Origin: Viscum album
Lineage: Eukaryota > Streptophyta > Magnoliopsida > Santalales > Viscaceae
Assembly: GCA_963277665.1 (NCBI GenBank)
Contig: OY728121.1
Span: forward strand, 1,649,430,062 to 1,649,494,061
Direction: 5' to 3'
Length of the DNA stretch: 64,000 nucleotides
The translations under genes were made by a program, and so were the position numbers. The notes below the pieces were generated by a model that was not told where the DNA came from, searched no databases, and saw only the letters and a program-made list of their open reading frames with translations. Shown here one piece after another: positions 9,206-21,149 of this stretch (the stretch's first letter is position 1; every line of letters begins with the position of its first letter).

Positions 9206-12013
9206 AACATCACTGCCATCACTGTAATCATTGAATGTCACCTCAGATAGTTATCATGCCCAGAACTTCGAGGGTGGCCTCATGTAGTCATCACACTTAG
9301 AACATCTTGAATCATACCTCAAAAGATGATATTGAGGGAACCATTGCATTCTATGCAGAAAAAACTCAGGATAGGATACTTGCAGTCTAAAATCCGAGTT
9401 CAGAAGAAAGAGATATGAGAGGAAGAATATTCTTAATGTGGTACATGAAACATGTGGGGACCATAAGACGTGTGACCCCAACTCATCATCTGGTCATGTA
9501 CCTAGCCATACTCAGGTACTAAATTGTGATCATGTAACAACAAGTCATGCTAGTGTACACCCAAAGTATACGACACCTCTAGAAAAAAGATCGATGAGCA
9601 CATGTTTCTCATTACTGATTTGAAGGGAGAAAACATGATTTTACCTAAAACCCTCATGAAGACAGACCCATATAACCAGAAAGATTATACCATTGAGATT
9701 CTTGAAAAAACAATGCACAAGATCGACTATTCATTCGCCCGAAATGGACTCTCGGTGAAGAAGCTTTATTCCACCGCGCTTTACACAAATAGTAACCAAT
9801 GGGGCCCATGAATCTATCATGAAACAAATAAAACAGATTATTCCATTGTGACCCCCTTGAAAAAACACACAAGAATAACTATTCATTCATTCGAAACAGA
9901 CAACCGGTGAAAATAAAGCTTTTCACCGTAGGCACCCGGTCAGTGCTTGATCACTGTCGATCACAAAAAGGTTGTGCTCATCCAAAATGATCACACCATT
10001 GTGATCCTTGCAGAAAAAAACACATGGTAGAATATTCACTTTTCTAAAAGGACATTAGATGCAAAAGTTGTAAAACGATGCATTAGAGTCAAGAAGGCAT
10101 CCCATGGGGCCCATGCCTCGGCCCTAAATTTAGCCCGGCGGATCACACCATTGCGATCCTTACGGGAAAACATACATGATTGGCTACTCGATCATCCAAA
10201 ATAGTTACCCAGTGAAAAATTAATATTCAAATATACATGCCCCAAATAGGCCTCATGTGTCCTGATCCACTATTTTAGTTTACATGCCCGAAATCAGAAT
10301 TGATAATTACGCCACAACTCTAGGATCACAATGCCTCTGACGACACGTCAATCAGATGATGGACACAATTGTTACGTTCGGTGTGATAATTGTCAAATAA
10401 TAACAATTATATCATTATTATTTTAAACAGACATTTCATATCATTGATCCTCGATCTTGAGAAAAAAGGATCTCAAGATGGCCACAAAAGACCTGCCGTG
10501 AAACAAGGATCGTGTGGCCGCAGACGGAATGCAAAATAGACCCCTGAATTGAAAGATTCTGGGTTTTTTATTAAAAACCCCTATGTGAACAGGCCTGGAC
10601 TGGACCGAACCATCATGGACCGTCTTGAACTGGCTGGTCCAGCTCGAACCGCCCACCACTGGCACACTCCACCACACTGCCGCCACACCTTGGCCGCCCT
10701 CTAGAGCCCCTCCTTGGAACCCGCTGATGGAAAACTTCCGTAGACCACTATAGTCAGTCTGGTGATCTAAATTTCGATACGAGACAAGATCTAGAATGCC
10801 TGAGACATAAACATCATAGTTTCTACCTCCACTTGACGATCTTTTGATGTTTTGGCATGGATAAAATCAACCACTACTTCTTCTCTTCATTACGCTTCCT
10901 CTGGCACCCGTAAATCGAACCCGAGCACCGATCGAGACTCCCCGAGTTGAGGGCTTCACAGATATGGGTCTTACTCCACAATCGGAGGAAGTTTGTGCGA
11001 GGTGAAATGTTTTTTGAGGAAGAATGTGATGAACATGAGGAATGAGAATCCAAAATTGAAACATATGATGGTTATTGTTTGTTTGGACATCGTTAAATGA
11101 TTCAATTTTAGAAAAAATAAACATAAGTCAAAAATGATAGCAATATATTCATCTATGTGGCTGTAGAATACGAAATAGAAATCCTGCCTCGAATCTAGTT
11201 TTTCCATTGTGTTCGATGCACTAAAATCTCTCACTATCTGATGTTTTGTCACAATCTACTGATGTTCAGACGTCGAATCACTATCGTCCAAAGCTTCACT
11301 ATCTGAGAGGGTAAATGATCCAACGGTGGCTCATTTTCCTAACCTCCTACTTATTGGAAACTACTAGAGGATGAGAAATTGAATTCACCTAAACCCTCTC
11401 AATGGTGGTCACCCCTAGGGAAATCACCACGCTACAAACTCAATGGATGTCTCACATTTCCAATCCAAGTCCCCGTTTAGAAGTTAGTCAAATTTGAATT
11501 TCAAATAAAACAATTTTATTTTATAAATTTATTTACAGTTTTTCCCTCTAGGTCTTTTTCTACAGATGGACTACGCTGAAAACACTTATACCCCTCCTTG
11601 GGTAAATGTTACACTGTTGAATAAAAAATGTCCTTGGATTTCTTATCAGAGTTACCATTTGAGAGTTATTTTGGTTTGAGGTATTACATGAATGAATTAA
11701 TAAATTAATTCATCCATTTAACGTACCTATAACATGTGTGGGGTCCAAACATCTTTCATTGACATATTTTATGTCATTCTATGGGTGGAAACTACCTTCC
11801 AAACCCATCTGTGGTCTCATATTTCTGATATGGTCATCTTTTTAGTAGATATCACATTTCCGTTGTGTGAATAGTACAAAAACACTTAATATTTTCATAT
11901 AATTTATTGTGGGCACACCGGGCCTCATAATTACACGTCGTCTTAGTGACTAGATCATAAAATATATGTAGATATATTAAAAAGTATTAAATGGTGAAAA
12001 ACAGGTCTCAACA

Positions 12014-12030
12014 ACATTCCCTCATTCACA
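12014..12030 (-). other. Candidate polypurine tract of element A
   Basis: On the minus strand this reads TGTGAATGAGGGAATGT, directly before the 3' LTR start TGTTGAGACC. It is mostly purine, as expected for the plus-strand primer of a gypsy element, but degenerate. Confidence 0.45.
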
Positions 12031-12659
12031 CTTTTTGTCCCATAAATTAAAAATGAGGAAAAAAAACTCAGGATACTTAGCTCAAACCTAGTTCTCCTAC
12101 TCTTAAAAAAACCTACACGTTAGCATGTTCCCACAACATGTGAACCCAAGGTTGGGTCTATCCTCATAAGTTATTTTCCTTTCAATGACATGTGTAAGAA
12201 CATGAACATATCCCATCAGGTATGACACTTGGAAGACACCGTGTTCCCACCCCAGCTATTAGGGGGTGGGGGCGGCAGGCAACCTCGTCTTCTCCTACAC
12301 GATTCTGAATAGCCCAAAGAAACTATGGGGATAATTTAATTCCCCATAGAAACCACTACATTCCACATCACTATGGGAATCATAGTTTGTCTCTTGAACA
12401 TGGTCTCATCATTCCCTCCTTCAGAATATCCACCTGAGGAAACACCCAAGGATATCTGGTCACACAAGATTTATCAGTCGATGTCTCATATCTAAGACTC
12501 TCTTACACATTCGAGAAGCGAAGGAGTAAACAATATCTACTAAAGTAAATTGTACGCCCTGCTCCAACAGGGTCAGTTCTAGGGAAGATAACTACTCTAA
12601 AACAACCCACACTACGTGATCTAGAGGCTTCCTTCTAAGGGTATTTGATACAAAATTTC
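12031..12659 (-). other. Element A interior downstream of RNase H: integrase not readable
   Basis: In an intact gypsy element, integrase (well over 1 kb) would occupy this place. Only about 630 bases remain between the RNase H remnant and the LTR. I could not align any of it to an HHCC zinc finger, DDE core or chromodomain. A GC-rich patch lies near 12,240-12,300. Most of integrase appears to be deleted. Confidence 0.5.
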
Positions 12660-12845
12660 ACTTATTACAAATTATAGACTACCTCGAAGTCATAATCCTA
12701 AAATAATTTCAACAACAACCACTATTTTAGGTTCAAGTATCTCTAGGGGAAGACACAACAGAGACTCTGGTGGTCTAAAAAAACTACAAAGTACTCTCCC
12801 AGAAGATGGTGTCTCCACATTCTCAGGGTGAAGACTACCGATGCC
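12660..12845 (-). pseudogene. Gypsy RNase H fragment (element A)
   Basis: On the minus strand VVFTLRMWRHHLLGEYF followed by VVFLDHQSL (about 12,842-12,765) matches the conserved FALKxWRHYLLGExFxVxSDHxSL block of gypsy RNase H. It continues into RYLNLK...DYDF, the QRDLNLRQRRW...DYDF stretch. The FLDH aspartate belongs to the family's catalytic set. A stop replaces the Q of the FxQRDLN motif. RNase H degrades the RNA strand during reverse transcription. The upstream RT is largely missing: only about 1.1 kb separates this block from gag, where protease plus RT normally need about 2 kb. An internal deletion is therefore likely. Confidence 0.75.
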
Positions 12846-13929
12846 AACACCACATAGAGAGTCACATATTTCTATTTATGGTGTATTCATCACCTAGACC
12901 TGTACTTAATTATAGTATCAATAATGATTTTGAGAACACAAGGTACCCATGAAAAATGTAGGTGAGTAAACTCATCCAATAAAAAGAGGCTAGACACTAA
13001 ATGCACGTGGCATACCACACATGTCTTTTCCCTTCTTGGATATAGATTTGTCCCCCAAAAAGGACTCTGCCAAACCCACTAGTGTAACCTCAAGCAATGG
13101 TTGGTCAAGTAGCAAGACTCCACTAGAAAATCCAAGACCTTTTCTGACACTCCCCTACACAACCCCACCATGAACACAAAATTTAGAGGGATTCATCCAC
13201 CACACCTCAATACTATCCTCTTTGGGTGAAAATAACTCCCCCTCATAGTTTTTATCTCACAAAAAATATGCGTCTCAGTGGGGGAAGAACCCCTTTTTCA
13301 TGTGCATTAAAATATATTCAAACAACACCATCATAGGGTTTTTCCGATGCCCCACATCCCCCTTGGTTACTTCTCGAGCCTGGAGTTGGAAGAAATCCTT
13401 ACCTCACGAAGTGTCTAACTAGTTCTACTGAAAACGAAAGAAAAGACATCGAGTGTACCTATTATAATCTAATGCTCTGTAGAATTATAATCATTAATAG
13501 CTTACATCTACCTGCGACCGCGACTGCTAGCTCCCTTAGCCTTAAATGGGCCACTTAGTAGGGGTGGACGGACCCCACAACGTCGTCCACCTTACATATT
13601 TCTTTCTAATCTTCTGCCATCACCGCCTCTCTAAGGACCACCATTGTCCCCTCCTTGTATATCCATGATCATGACACTACCTATATGGTGGAAGTTCATC
13701 TAAAAAATAATTGGGAAGCTCAAAATATCTATTCATGTAGTCTCGTGCCACGTTACCTCGGTCGTCAGAAACATAGCACCAACCCTCCTCAGGCAGTCCC
13801 GATGCTCTATATTATCCTTGACCATGTGCCTAACTCTTATTAAGAGGAGTAATCTTGCATCGAGGGCCTTCCAACTAACATCTACTAGATAAAAAAAACA
13901 TCCAAACTCTATTTTTTCCACTACCAAAA
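12846..13929 (-). pseudogene. Remnant of protease-RT interval of element A
   Basis: This lies between the gag and RNase H remnants, so it should hold a zinc knuckle, protease and RT. I found no DTG protease site and no convincing YVDD box. GYLVFSKS (minus, about 12,930-12,955) may be the trace of the xxLVYSKS stretch that follows YVDD. The interval is about half the usual length, and the frames are broken. Confidence 0.4.
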
Positions 13930-14290
13930 CTGGAAAACTAGCACCCCTATGACAGAAATCTCTCTATCACCAATGCCTGCTCCCACACCCCAAGATAGGT
14001 GGGGATGCACAAGGGAACTATGATGGAATGAATCTCCTCTATAGAGACCCTTCTAAAACTTCCATGTCTCGAACTTACCATCATATACCACATCCAAATA
14101 TTACCGAGTATAGTGTGTGAACCAAGTTTCATACTGAAAAATTGTCATCCCTCCCCACTGAAGCTCTATTATCTCCTGAAACCATAAAGAGCATAGGAAG
14201 GAGGGGTAGTACTCCTCATGAAACAACTATATGAATTCATCCCACCAGAGTTCTAAGTCATCACACATATAAGATTCCTGTCTCTACCAA
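13930..14290 (-). pseudogene. Gypsy gag core (element A), broken
   Basis: The capsid part of a Ty3/gypsy gag (retrotrans_gag family) on the minus strand. WWDEFI, LFHEEYYPSF, then IELQWGGMTIFQYE and WFTHYTR (about 14,270-14,120) match the WWDEFxxxFxEKYYPxxxxxxKxxEFxxLxQGxMTVxxYExxFTxLSRY block. After a frameshift, EEIHSIIVPLCIPTYLGVWEQALVIE (about 14,035-13,955, given in part here) matches the GLRxEIRxxVxPxxIxTYxEVVERALxIE end of the domain. It normally forms the particle that packages element RNA. Stops and at least one frameshift make it non-functional. Confidence 0.8.
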
Positions 14291-14970
14291 TGAAATGAAT
14301 ATCCATGAATAAAGCATTTCTTTCAAAGTATCTATCTAATCTGTTGGGGTCTGAATATGCCTAAAGAGACGAACCATCAACTCTACCAAACCCTTCACTG
14401 CCTATGGGTATAGAATACTTTGAAACCTCAACAGTATTTGATGTTGGAACTCACAAAGCATGATCATCCTATGCACATCATTGTCTTGTGTTGCCGGTAT
14501 TATATTCTACTCCATAGGTGGATATGCTACTACCTACCATCTTAGAGAAAGGGGGACTGCATGATGGATCTTGAACTAAAGCCTCGTCGTTCATGGAATC
14601 AGCACCCTGAACTAGAGGTAGTATCCTGGCTAGCTGTCATCACAGAGTCATCCAGAATCCGATCGAGGATTACCGCTATCAATTGGGAATATATATATAT
14701 CAAGAATGATTTTGAACTAACTCAATAAACACATTCAAAGACTCAATCGTATATGATGCATGTACCGTTTTTTCCTACAACTAGTGTGTCTGCATGGAGA
14801 GTTGACATGTGGGTTGTCAGGGTCCTATTGAATGGCTACATCAGTCACCGCACCGTCACTGTACTTCCTGGCCTGAGAGATTCTCTTGAGACACATTAAC
14901 ACCGTTTCCCAAAAAACCCAACCAATTCCTTTTTAGGGATCTTCTGAACAATGTCCCAAGGAATGAACCA
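14291..14970 (-). other. Leader and gag N-terminus region of element A
   Basis: This is the stretch between the PBS and the readable gag core. Gag is expected to start here, but I could not follow a frame. A (TA)n run lies near 14,690-14,700. Nothing else was recognised. Confidence 0.45.
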
Positions 14971-14981
14971 CCTCAAATACA
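14971..14981 (-). promoter_or_regulatory. Degenerate primer binding site of element A
   Basis: The minus strand reads TGTATTTGAGG ten bases inside the 5' LTR edge, similar to TGGTATCAGAGC of tRNA-iMet primed elements. The match is partial. It supports the minus orientation that gag and RNase H already show. Confidence 0.4.
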
Positions 14982-14990
14982 ACTTTTTCA

Positions 14991-17900
14991 TGACTCGACC
15001 TATACTGGGGCTCGAGCTGCAACTACCCCCTGCTCACCTCCATAGGACCGGGGATAGAGACCAACACTGAAGGCATACCAAACTCATGGAGGACATTCCT
15101 TATGTACCTGTAAACACACACAAAACCAATTCAATTTTAAAGTGCAGAGGGAAAGGAGAAAAAGTCACAAGACTGCTATATATATATAAACCACAAATAT
15201 GCATCGACATATAAATAGTACAAGTACAAAAATGTAAATTGAAAGGGAAAGGGAAAAAATATAGGCCCATCTAGAAAATTTACTCAACCCCAAAACCGGT
15301 GGAAAAGTAAAACAACTGAGAGAGCTCCTCTCCTGGATCCCAAATTTCAACCACCACACATGGTCCAAGCACCCCATATCCCTATGCACCTCTGAAGTCA
15401 GGATCAACCTTTCAGTCATCTATAAGGGAATACTAAGTGCAGGCAATGCCCAAGAAGGGGTGAGTAAAAAAATACTCAGTATAATGCCCCGAAGTCTTAA
15501 GGGAGTAGATAAAGATGTACTAATGTGGGGAGAAGTAGATAGAACAAGGTATAGTAAAACATTACAACTTAACCCAACTAGAGAATGAATTAAGCTCATC
15601 CGAACATAGGTATCTATAAATAGTGATATGGTGATCTTCTTATTGAGTCTTCAGTACCCATAATAGGAGAGTAGACAAGTCCAACCATGAAAAGATAGAA
15701 ATGGAAAGTAGGTGTCATACCCCATGCGTCTTTTCCTCTCCTCAATGGAGAGTAACCAAAGCCCATGGAGTGGGTACTGCAATAGGATTTATATATACTA
15801 AACCAAATAATCCCAAATGATAGAGTAAGGGGATTTACATATCACTAGCTCAGCCCAGGAAAAGAGCCTCCAATGATTCCAATAGTGAAAATCGATTCCT
15901 AGAATCACACATGTCTACTCTGAGTTGCATTTCAAAGGGGATCAATCACCTCACCTTGATACTATATTCATTGGGTGGGTCTGTCTCGCCTGCATGGTTT
16001 TAGGTCGCGTCACAAGGGCACATATTTGTTGGAAAAGAACCACTCATTCTTGAGAGTCCAAAGACATGTCAAGAATTTCTCATCCCTATTCCACACAATC
16101 AAGAGATCGTGTCACAAAGTCACAAACCCACTATGCATCCCAATTAGAGGATATGCTCAGAAGAGTCATCGATGAAGCCACTGCCCAGCCTAGCTGGAGG
16201 GTAAGCCTGAAATAGTGATCGAAGAACCACATTGCCAAGCCTCGCTGGAGGTATGTATTGAAAGAGTAACCAGAGAGACTCACTTACCAACCATGCTTGA
16301 GGTTAAACCTTGAAGTGAAAATAGATAACCTCACTACCCAGCCTCACTGGAGGGTAAGCCCGAAAGAGAGAACGAAGAAACTCACTGCCCAACCCTGCTG
16401 GAGGGTATGCCCTGAAGATAAAATGAAAAACCTCACTGCCCAGAGTCATTGAAGGGTGTGATAGTAATGCACTGGTGATTCTGAAAACATCACTTCCATC
16501 ATGGTCATCATCGATCATCGCCTCAGATAGGCGTCATTCCCAGAACATCGAGCATTTCCTCAGATAGGAATCACACTTGAAACATCTCGTATCGTACCTT
16601 GAAAGCCAATACAGAGGTCACCATCTTATTTTAAGTGGATAAGAACTCAGGATATGCTACTCACATGCCAAAATATGAGTTCATAAGAAAGAGATACGAG
16701 AGGTATATGATTCGTAATGTTGTACAAGACATGTGTTGGGCCCATACGGTGTATGACCCTACCTCATTATATGGAAGTGTACCTAAACATACTCAGGTAC
16801 TAAACTGTGATAAAATACCAAAAATATATCTAGTGTACTCTTAGAGTACCAGAAACCTCTAGGTAAAAGGCTGATGAGCGCACATTTCTCATTAGTGATT
16901 AGAAGGGAAAAACATAATTTTACATAGACGCCTCTTGAAAATGACCTTGGATGACTAAACAGATTGCATAGTTATGGTCATTGTGAAAAAATGATTAAGA
17001 GTCACTATTTATTCTCCAAAAATAGTCTCCCAGTGAAGAAGTTTCATTCCACCACACTACACACAAATAGTTCACTATGGGGCGCACGCCTCAATTCCAA
17101 AACACATCACATGAATTATGCCATTACGATCCCCTAAAAACAAAAGGGATCAACTATTCATTTGTCTAAAATAGACAATCGTTGACATGGTATTTGTCAC
17201 TGCAAGTGTTTGATCAGTTCTCTATCATTACCAATCACAAAAAGGATCCTCACAATGAAACAGATCGCACCGTTGCGATCGTTGTGAAAAAACATGCGTG
17301 GTAGACAATTCACTTTCCCTAAATGGAATTTCGATGCTGAAGTTGTAAAATTCTGCATTATGGTAAAAAAGGAATCATGTAGTGCCCACACCTCCACCCA
17401 AAATTTAGTCTGGTAGATTGCGCTATTTCGATCTTCTCGGTAAAACACACAAGATCAACTACTCGATCATACAAAATGGATACCCGATGAAAAAGTCACA
17501 TTCCATAGCAAACCCCTGAAAAAGGTACTCATGGGGTCCACACCATTATTTCAGTTTAAGCACCTGAAATCATCCATGAAAAGTCTACCTCAACTAAAAG
17601 ATCACAATGCCTCTAATGGTATGTCAATCAGACGTCAAACGTAGAAGTTAAGTCTGGTACCTGAATCGACAAATAATAATTATTATATCATTATTAGTTT
17701 AAAAAAATGTTTCCTATCACCAAACCTTGATCTTCACAAAAAAATATCACAAAATGGTCTCAAAAGGTCTGCTGTGAAAAGGGGTCACGTGGCCACAGAC
17801 GGGATGCAAAATGGACCCCCATATTGAATGATATAGGGTTTTTATTAAAAACTCCAGTCCGAACCGACCTGGATCGGCCTGAATCGGCTGGTCCAACTTG

Positions 17901-19319
17901 AACCCCCAACAGTCGCCGTGGGACTATAACACCGCCAAGGCTCTACCTCTGCACTGCCATGGCTCTACCACTATTAACTGGGGCTCTTCCTTCATTTTTT
18001 GTGCTCTGCCGCCACACTCCTCCGCCCGCTGGAGTCCCTCGATGGAACCCGCAGCCGAAAAACATTTGTTGACCACTGAGGTCACTCTAGTGACCTAAAT
18101 TTCAATATGAGACTAGATCTAGAATCCCTAGGATGGGACCTTCACAACACCAACCAACCCTTGACAATACGTCGACTTTTTTTCATGGTGAAAAGTAACT
18201 TCTTTGCTTGCCGATGCGTTTCCTCTGACACCTAAAACTCGAACCCGAGCACATATCAGGACTCCTCGGTTCTAGTACTCCAAATATGTGGGTCTAACTC
18301 CACGATTAGAGGTATTTTGGAAAATATGAAACTTTTTGTGATTAATAAAGTGAAGAACAACAAATACGAAAATGTAACAGATGATTACTATTGTTTTTCT
18401 AGCCATTGTTAAAGTATTCCATAGTTGTGAAAATTAAGAGAATTAAAAAATGATGATAAATTACTCAACTAGGGGGCTGCATAATCCAAATAAAAATTAT
18501 ATATTGAATCTGGTTCTGCCGTTGCATTCCCTATGCTCTTATATATCAACATTTGATGTTTTGTCACAATCTGATGGCGTTTGGATGTGGCGAGCCAGAG
18601 CTTCTCCATCCATGAGGGAAAATGAGCAAACTCTGGCTTAATTCCCTAACAGCCTATTTATAGGAAACAACCAACGGACGTGAAATACAAATATCCCACA
18701 CACTGTTAACTAAGGTCACCCCTAGGGAAAAAACCATGCAACTGACTCAACGTTGGTGTCATATTTTCCTTCCAGTTCCCCATTCATAATTTATTCAAAG
18801 AAGTGTTCCAAAAAACACGATTTTATTTAATTTTATTATTTACAGTTTTTCCATCCGGGACATTTTGTACAGAAGGCCTAAACTGAAAAATCTTATACCC
18901 TCATAAGGTAAAAAGTACACTCCAGACTCAACATTGGCCTTAGATTTCTAATCTGAGTTACCGTTTGAGAGTTATTTTTGTTTGAGCAATTAAATGAATG
19001 AATTAATAAATTAATTCATCCATTTAATGTATCGCTAACGAGAAAGGGGTCCGAACATCTTGCACAGACATATTTTATATTTTGCGTAGGGTAAGAACCA
19101 TGTTTCAGACCCAACTGTGGTATCAAATTTATGATCTATTAAATCTTTTAAGATATATCCAGTTTCCGTTGTGTGAATAGTACAAAAACACTTAATATAT
19201 TTGTATAAATTATTCCGGGCACACTGGGCCTCATAATTGCATGTAGTCTTAGTTCCTATCTTTGGAAATATATTTAGAAATATTCTAAAGTCTTATAGGG
19301 TGAAAATTAGGTCTCTACA
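14991..19319 (-). repeat. 5' LTR of element A (right copy)
   Basis: Partner of 7,681-12,013, almost the same length, ending GGTCTCTACA at 19,319 on the plus strand. It carries the better-preserved 51-bp array. Promoter and polyadenylation sites of the element should lie in it, but I could not place them. No host or element reading frame is conserved between the two LTRs. Confidence 0.9.
16129..16460. repeat. 51-bp tandem repeat array, right LTR of element A
   Basis: Unit starts fall at 16,129, 16,179, 16,230, 16,281, 16,332, 16,383 and 16,434, so the period is exactly 51 for the last six. A typical unit begins CACTGCCCAACCCTGCTGGA and ends in an A-rich AACGAAGAAACT-like tail. The array is present in both LTRs, so it predates the insertion. 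Confidence 0.9.
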
Positions 19320-19802
19320 CAACTGATGCTAATGTAAAACTCATTTTCACAAATAAATCTTCACATAATATCATTTTTTCACAAAACTATTTGTCATTTA
19401 ATTTTTTTTTCAAGAAATATGTTCATGTATGTTTTATGTGAAAGATAATCACTTATATTTCTTTATTTTACCCTTATTGTTCTATCCCTTTTTAATAACA
19501 ATACATGTTCTTTACTTATAGGAAAACCAGTTTACCAATAACACATATTTTAACACTATTTGATTTTGAAAAACACATCACCTTCAGGTTATAAAAATCA
19601 CTAAGTTTATGTAATTTTTTCTATGATTCCATTAGATTTGTGCGAGATTCTTCCTATCATGACTATGAATGTACACTTTTCTCCATAATTTCTATTCAAT
19701 TTTCTAAAATGGACTTAAAACCCCTATAAAGCCCTTAATTCATGAATTTTTCTTGGTCTTCTCAACTTTAGAATATTTTTCAACAATATTTGTCAACAAA
19801 CA
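19320..19802 (-). repeat. 5' LTR of element F, outer half (inferred)
   Basis: This directly follows element A and is taken as the continuation of the LTR broken at 7,680. On the minus strand the far edge reads TGTTTGTTGACAAATATTG, a plausible LTR start of copia SIRE type. Together with 7,163-7,680 it would give an LTR of about 1 kb. The second LTR is outside the window, so this is an inference. Confidence 0.4.
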
Positions 19803-21135
19803 CTGCCTAAAATATCCTAAAATCCTACTTCATGAATTTCTTCTAATAAAAATTAATACAATGTAATTTTTTTTTTACAAAAATGTAACAATCATCGTAC
19901 ATGGTTCGTACTACACACCCATTTCTAGAATTAAATGCCCCTAATATTTATGGCATTCCATGTGGTATTACACACTATGAATATTAAATGGATTAACCGA
20001 CATAACTATACACTTTGTATATCAATACATGTCATATAGGTACACAATATATGACATAGACTATACAAGAGTTGTGTTTCATGACATATAGAGTGACAAT
20101 ACACACTAGGAGATTATTAGATTTCATAAATATATTTAATATAACCCAGAAGGTACATCTATGTGGACTCCTATGTATACACATTACACAAAATTATTTT
20201 AAATTTAAATTTAAATTATTTAATTTATTTAGAAAAATATAGGATGTGGATTTTATTATATCTCAAAAACTCTTAGGAAAAAATATTTTGATAAAGAAAT
20301 AACAAATTTATCATTTGATTAATTCATTAATTATATTAAATTTATCTAAATCATAATGGATGTAAATGATTTATATTAATACTAAATGAATTTTCACCAC
20401 ACATTGTTACCAATCATGAGCTTGATATGCCTGTGTATGTGTTATATTTTTTTAGTTAATATAATAAATTATTATATGGTTTACATGATAATTTTATTAA
20501 AATAAATATGATGATCTTCAAATCATACCCCCACCATTATTATGTACAGGCTTGGTTGTCCATGTTTTATTTTAGGTAACCCTAAACTCTAAGTACCCCT
20601 CATTTGTGTTTGAGTAAAAATTTGTAAAGGATTGATATCCCAATGGGAGGATATAATTGAAGGCCTAAGACAAGGTGAATCTAACCAAGGATATACATTG
20701 AATAATAGATAAACCATTTCAACTCTATGCATACATGGGTATAAAGAGTTATTTCCTCAAAATCATGGTTTGTTTATCACTAATTGAGAAAAAGTTGTTA
20801 AAATCTCATGATATTATCACATATTTATTTTATTTTTTCGTGCATGGTAATATATTTATTTATGAAATACATGGTTTATTTTTATGTTTTATCATGAACA
20901 AAAAGTAAATGAAGTATAAATCACGCTAAATATAACATAAAATACAAATAGATTTCATAAATTATTTTTTCATATATGATTACTGAGATATTTAAATTCC
21001 ATATAATATTAAAAATATTATGAAATTAAAATATATATATTTCTGTATATGTAAAAAATAAAATCCCCTAATCAAAATATTAAGTCATAAAAAATCCTTC
21101 CATCACTTGAGATGTAATGGAACCATAGTATTGTG
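19803..21135. other. Unassigned AT-rich stretch left of element E
   Basis: No coding frame, RNA gene or clear repeat was recognised. By position it could contain the 5' LTR of copia element E. I found no convincing match to the sequence right of E's RNase H (25,500-27,200), so the LTR is either missing or too diverged to see by eye. Confidence 0.5.
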
Positions 21136-21149
21136 TGTTGGTATGACCC

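Larger units (their letters stand above)
7681..12013 (-). repeat. 3' LTR of element A (left copy)
   Basis: Aligns end to end with 14,991-19,319. Shared landmarks are TGATCCAACC / TGACTCGACC at the plus-strand left edge, the 51-bp repeat array, a block containing TTCCGTTGTGTGAATAGTAC (about 11,858-11,877 here) and the end GGTCTCAACA. No gene is present. Short open frames within it are not conserved in the other LTR. It carries longer (AT)n runs than its partner. Confidence 0.9.
7681..19319 (-). mobile_element. Element A: Ty3/gypsy retrotransposon with 4.3-kb LTRs
   Basis: Two direct repeats, 7,681-12,013 and 14,991-19,319 (4,333 and 4,329 bp), enclose a 2,977-bp interior. On the minus strand both repeats start TGT(A/T)GAGACC and end in TCA. 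Gag and RNase H remnants are read on the minus strand, so the right-hand repeat is the 5' LTR. A PBS-like TGTATTTGAGG and a purine-rich tract sit at the expected interior edges. About three quarters of the element is LTR, and most of pol is absent, so this copy could not have moved without helper proteins. No direct target duplication is visible: the flanks are TGTCA on the left and CAACT on the right. Old age is inferred from clear divergence between the LTRs. Confidence 0.85.
1796..19802 (-). mobile_element. Element F: Ty1/copia (SIRE/Maximus-like), interrupted three times
   Basis: A minus-strand copia element reconstructed from pieces that keep the family's order. Right to left these are the 5' LTR (19,802-19,320 plus 7,680-7,163), a PBS (about 7,150-7,162), a gag region (about 7,140-4,760), integrase (about 4,740-3,220), RT (about 2,960-2,035) and the start of RNase H (about 1,960-1,853). 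The linker after integrase reads YKCFNKQHKKIFKILDV, close to the YRVFNKRTxxIxESINV block that I know from SIRE/Maximus polyproteins. It hosts a CACTA element in integrase, gypsy element A in the LTR, and a LINE at its downstream end. The 3' LTR would lie beyond the LINE, left of the window. All frames are heavily broken. Confidence 0.7.

Noticed and set aside
10441..11252. Minus-strand frames of 81-93 codons inside the left LTR of element A
   Set aside because: The frames are not conserved in the matching part of the right LTR.
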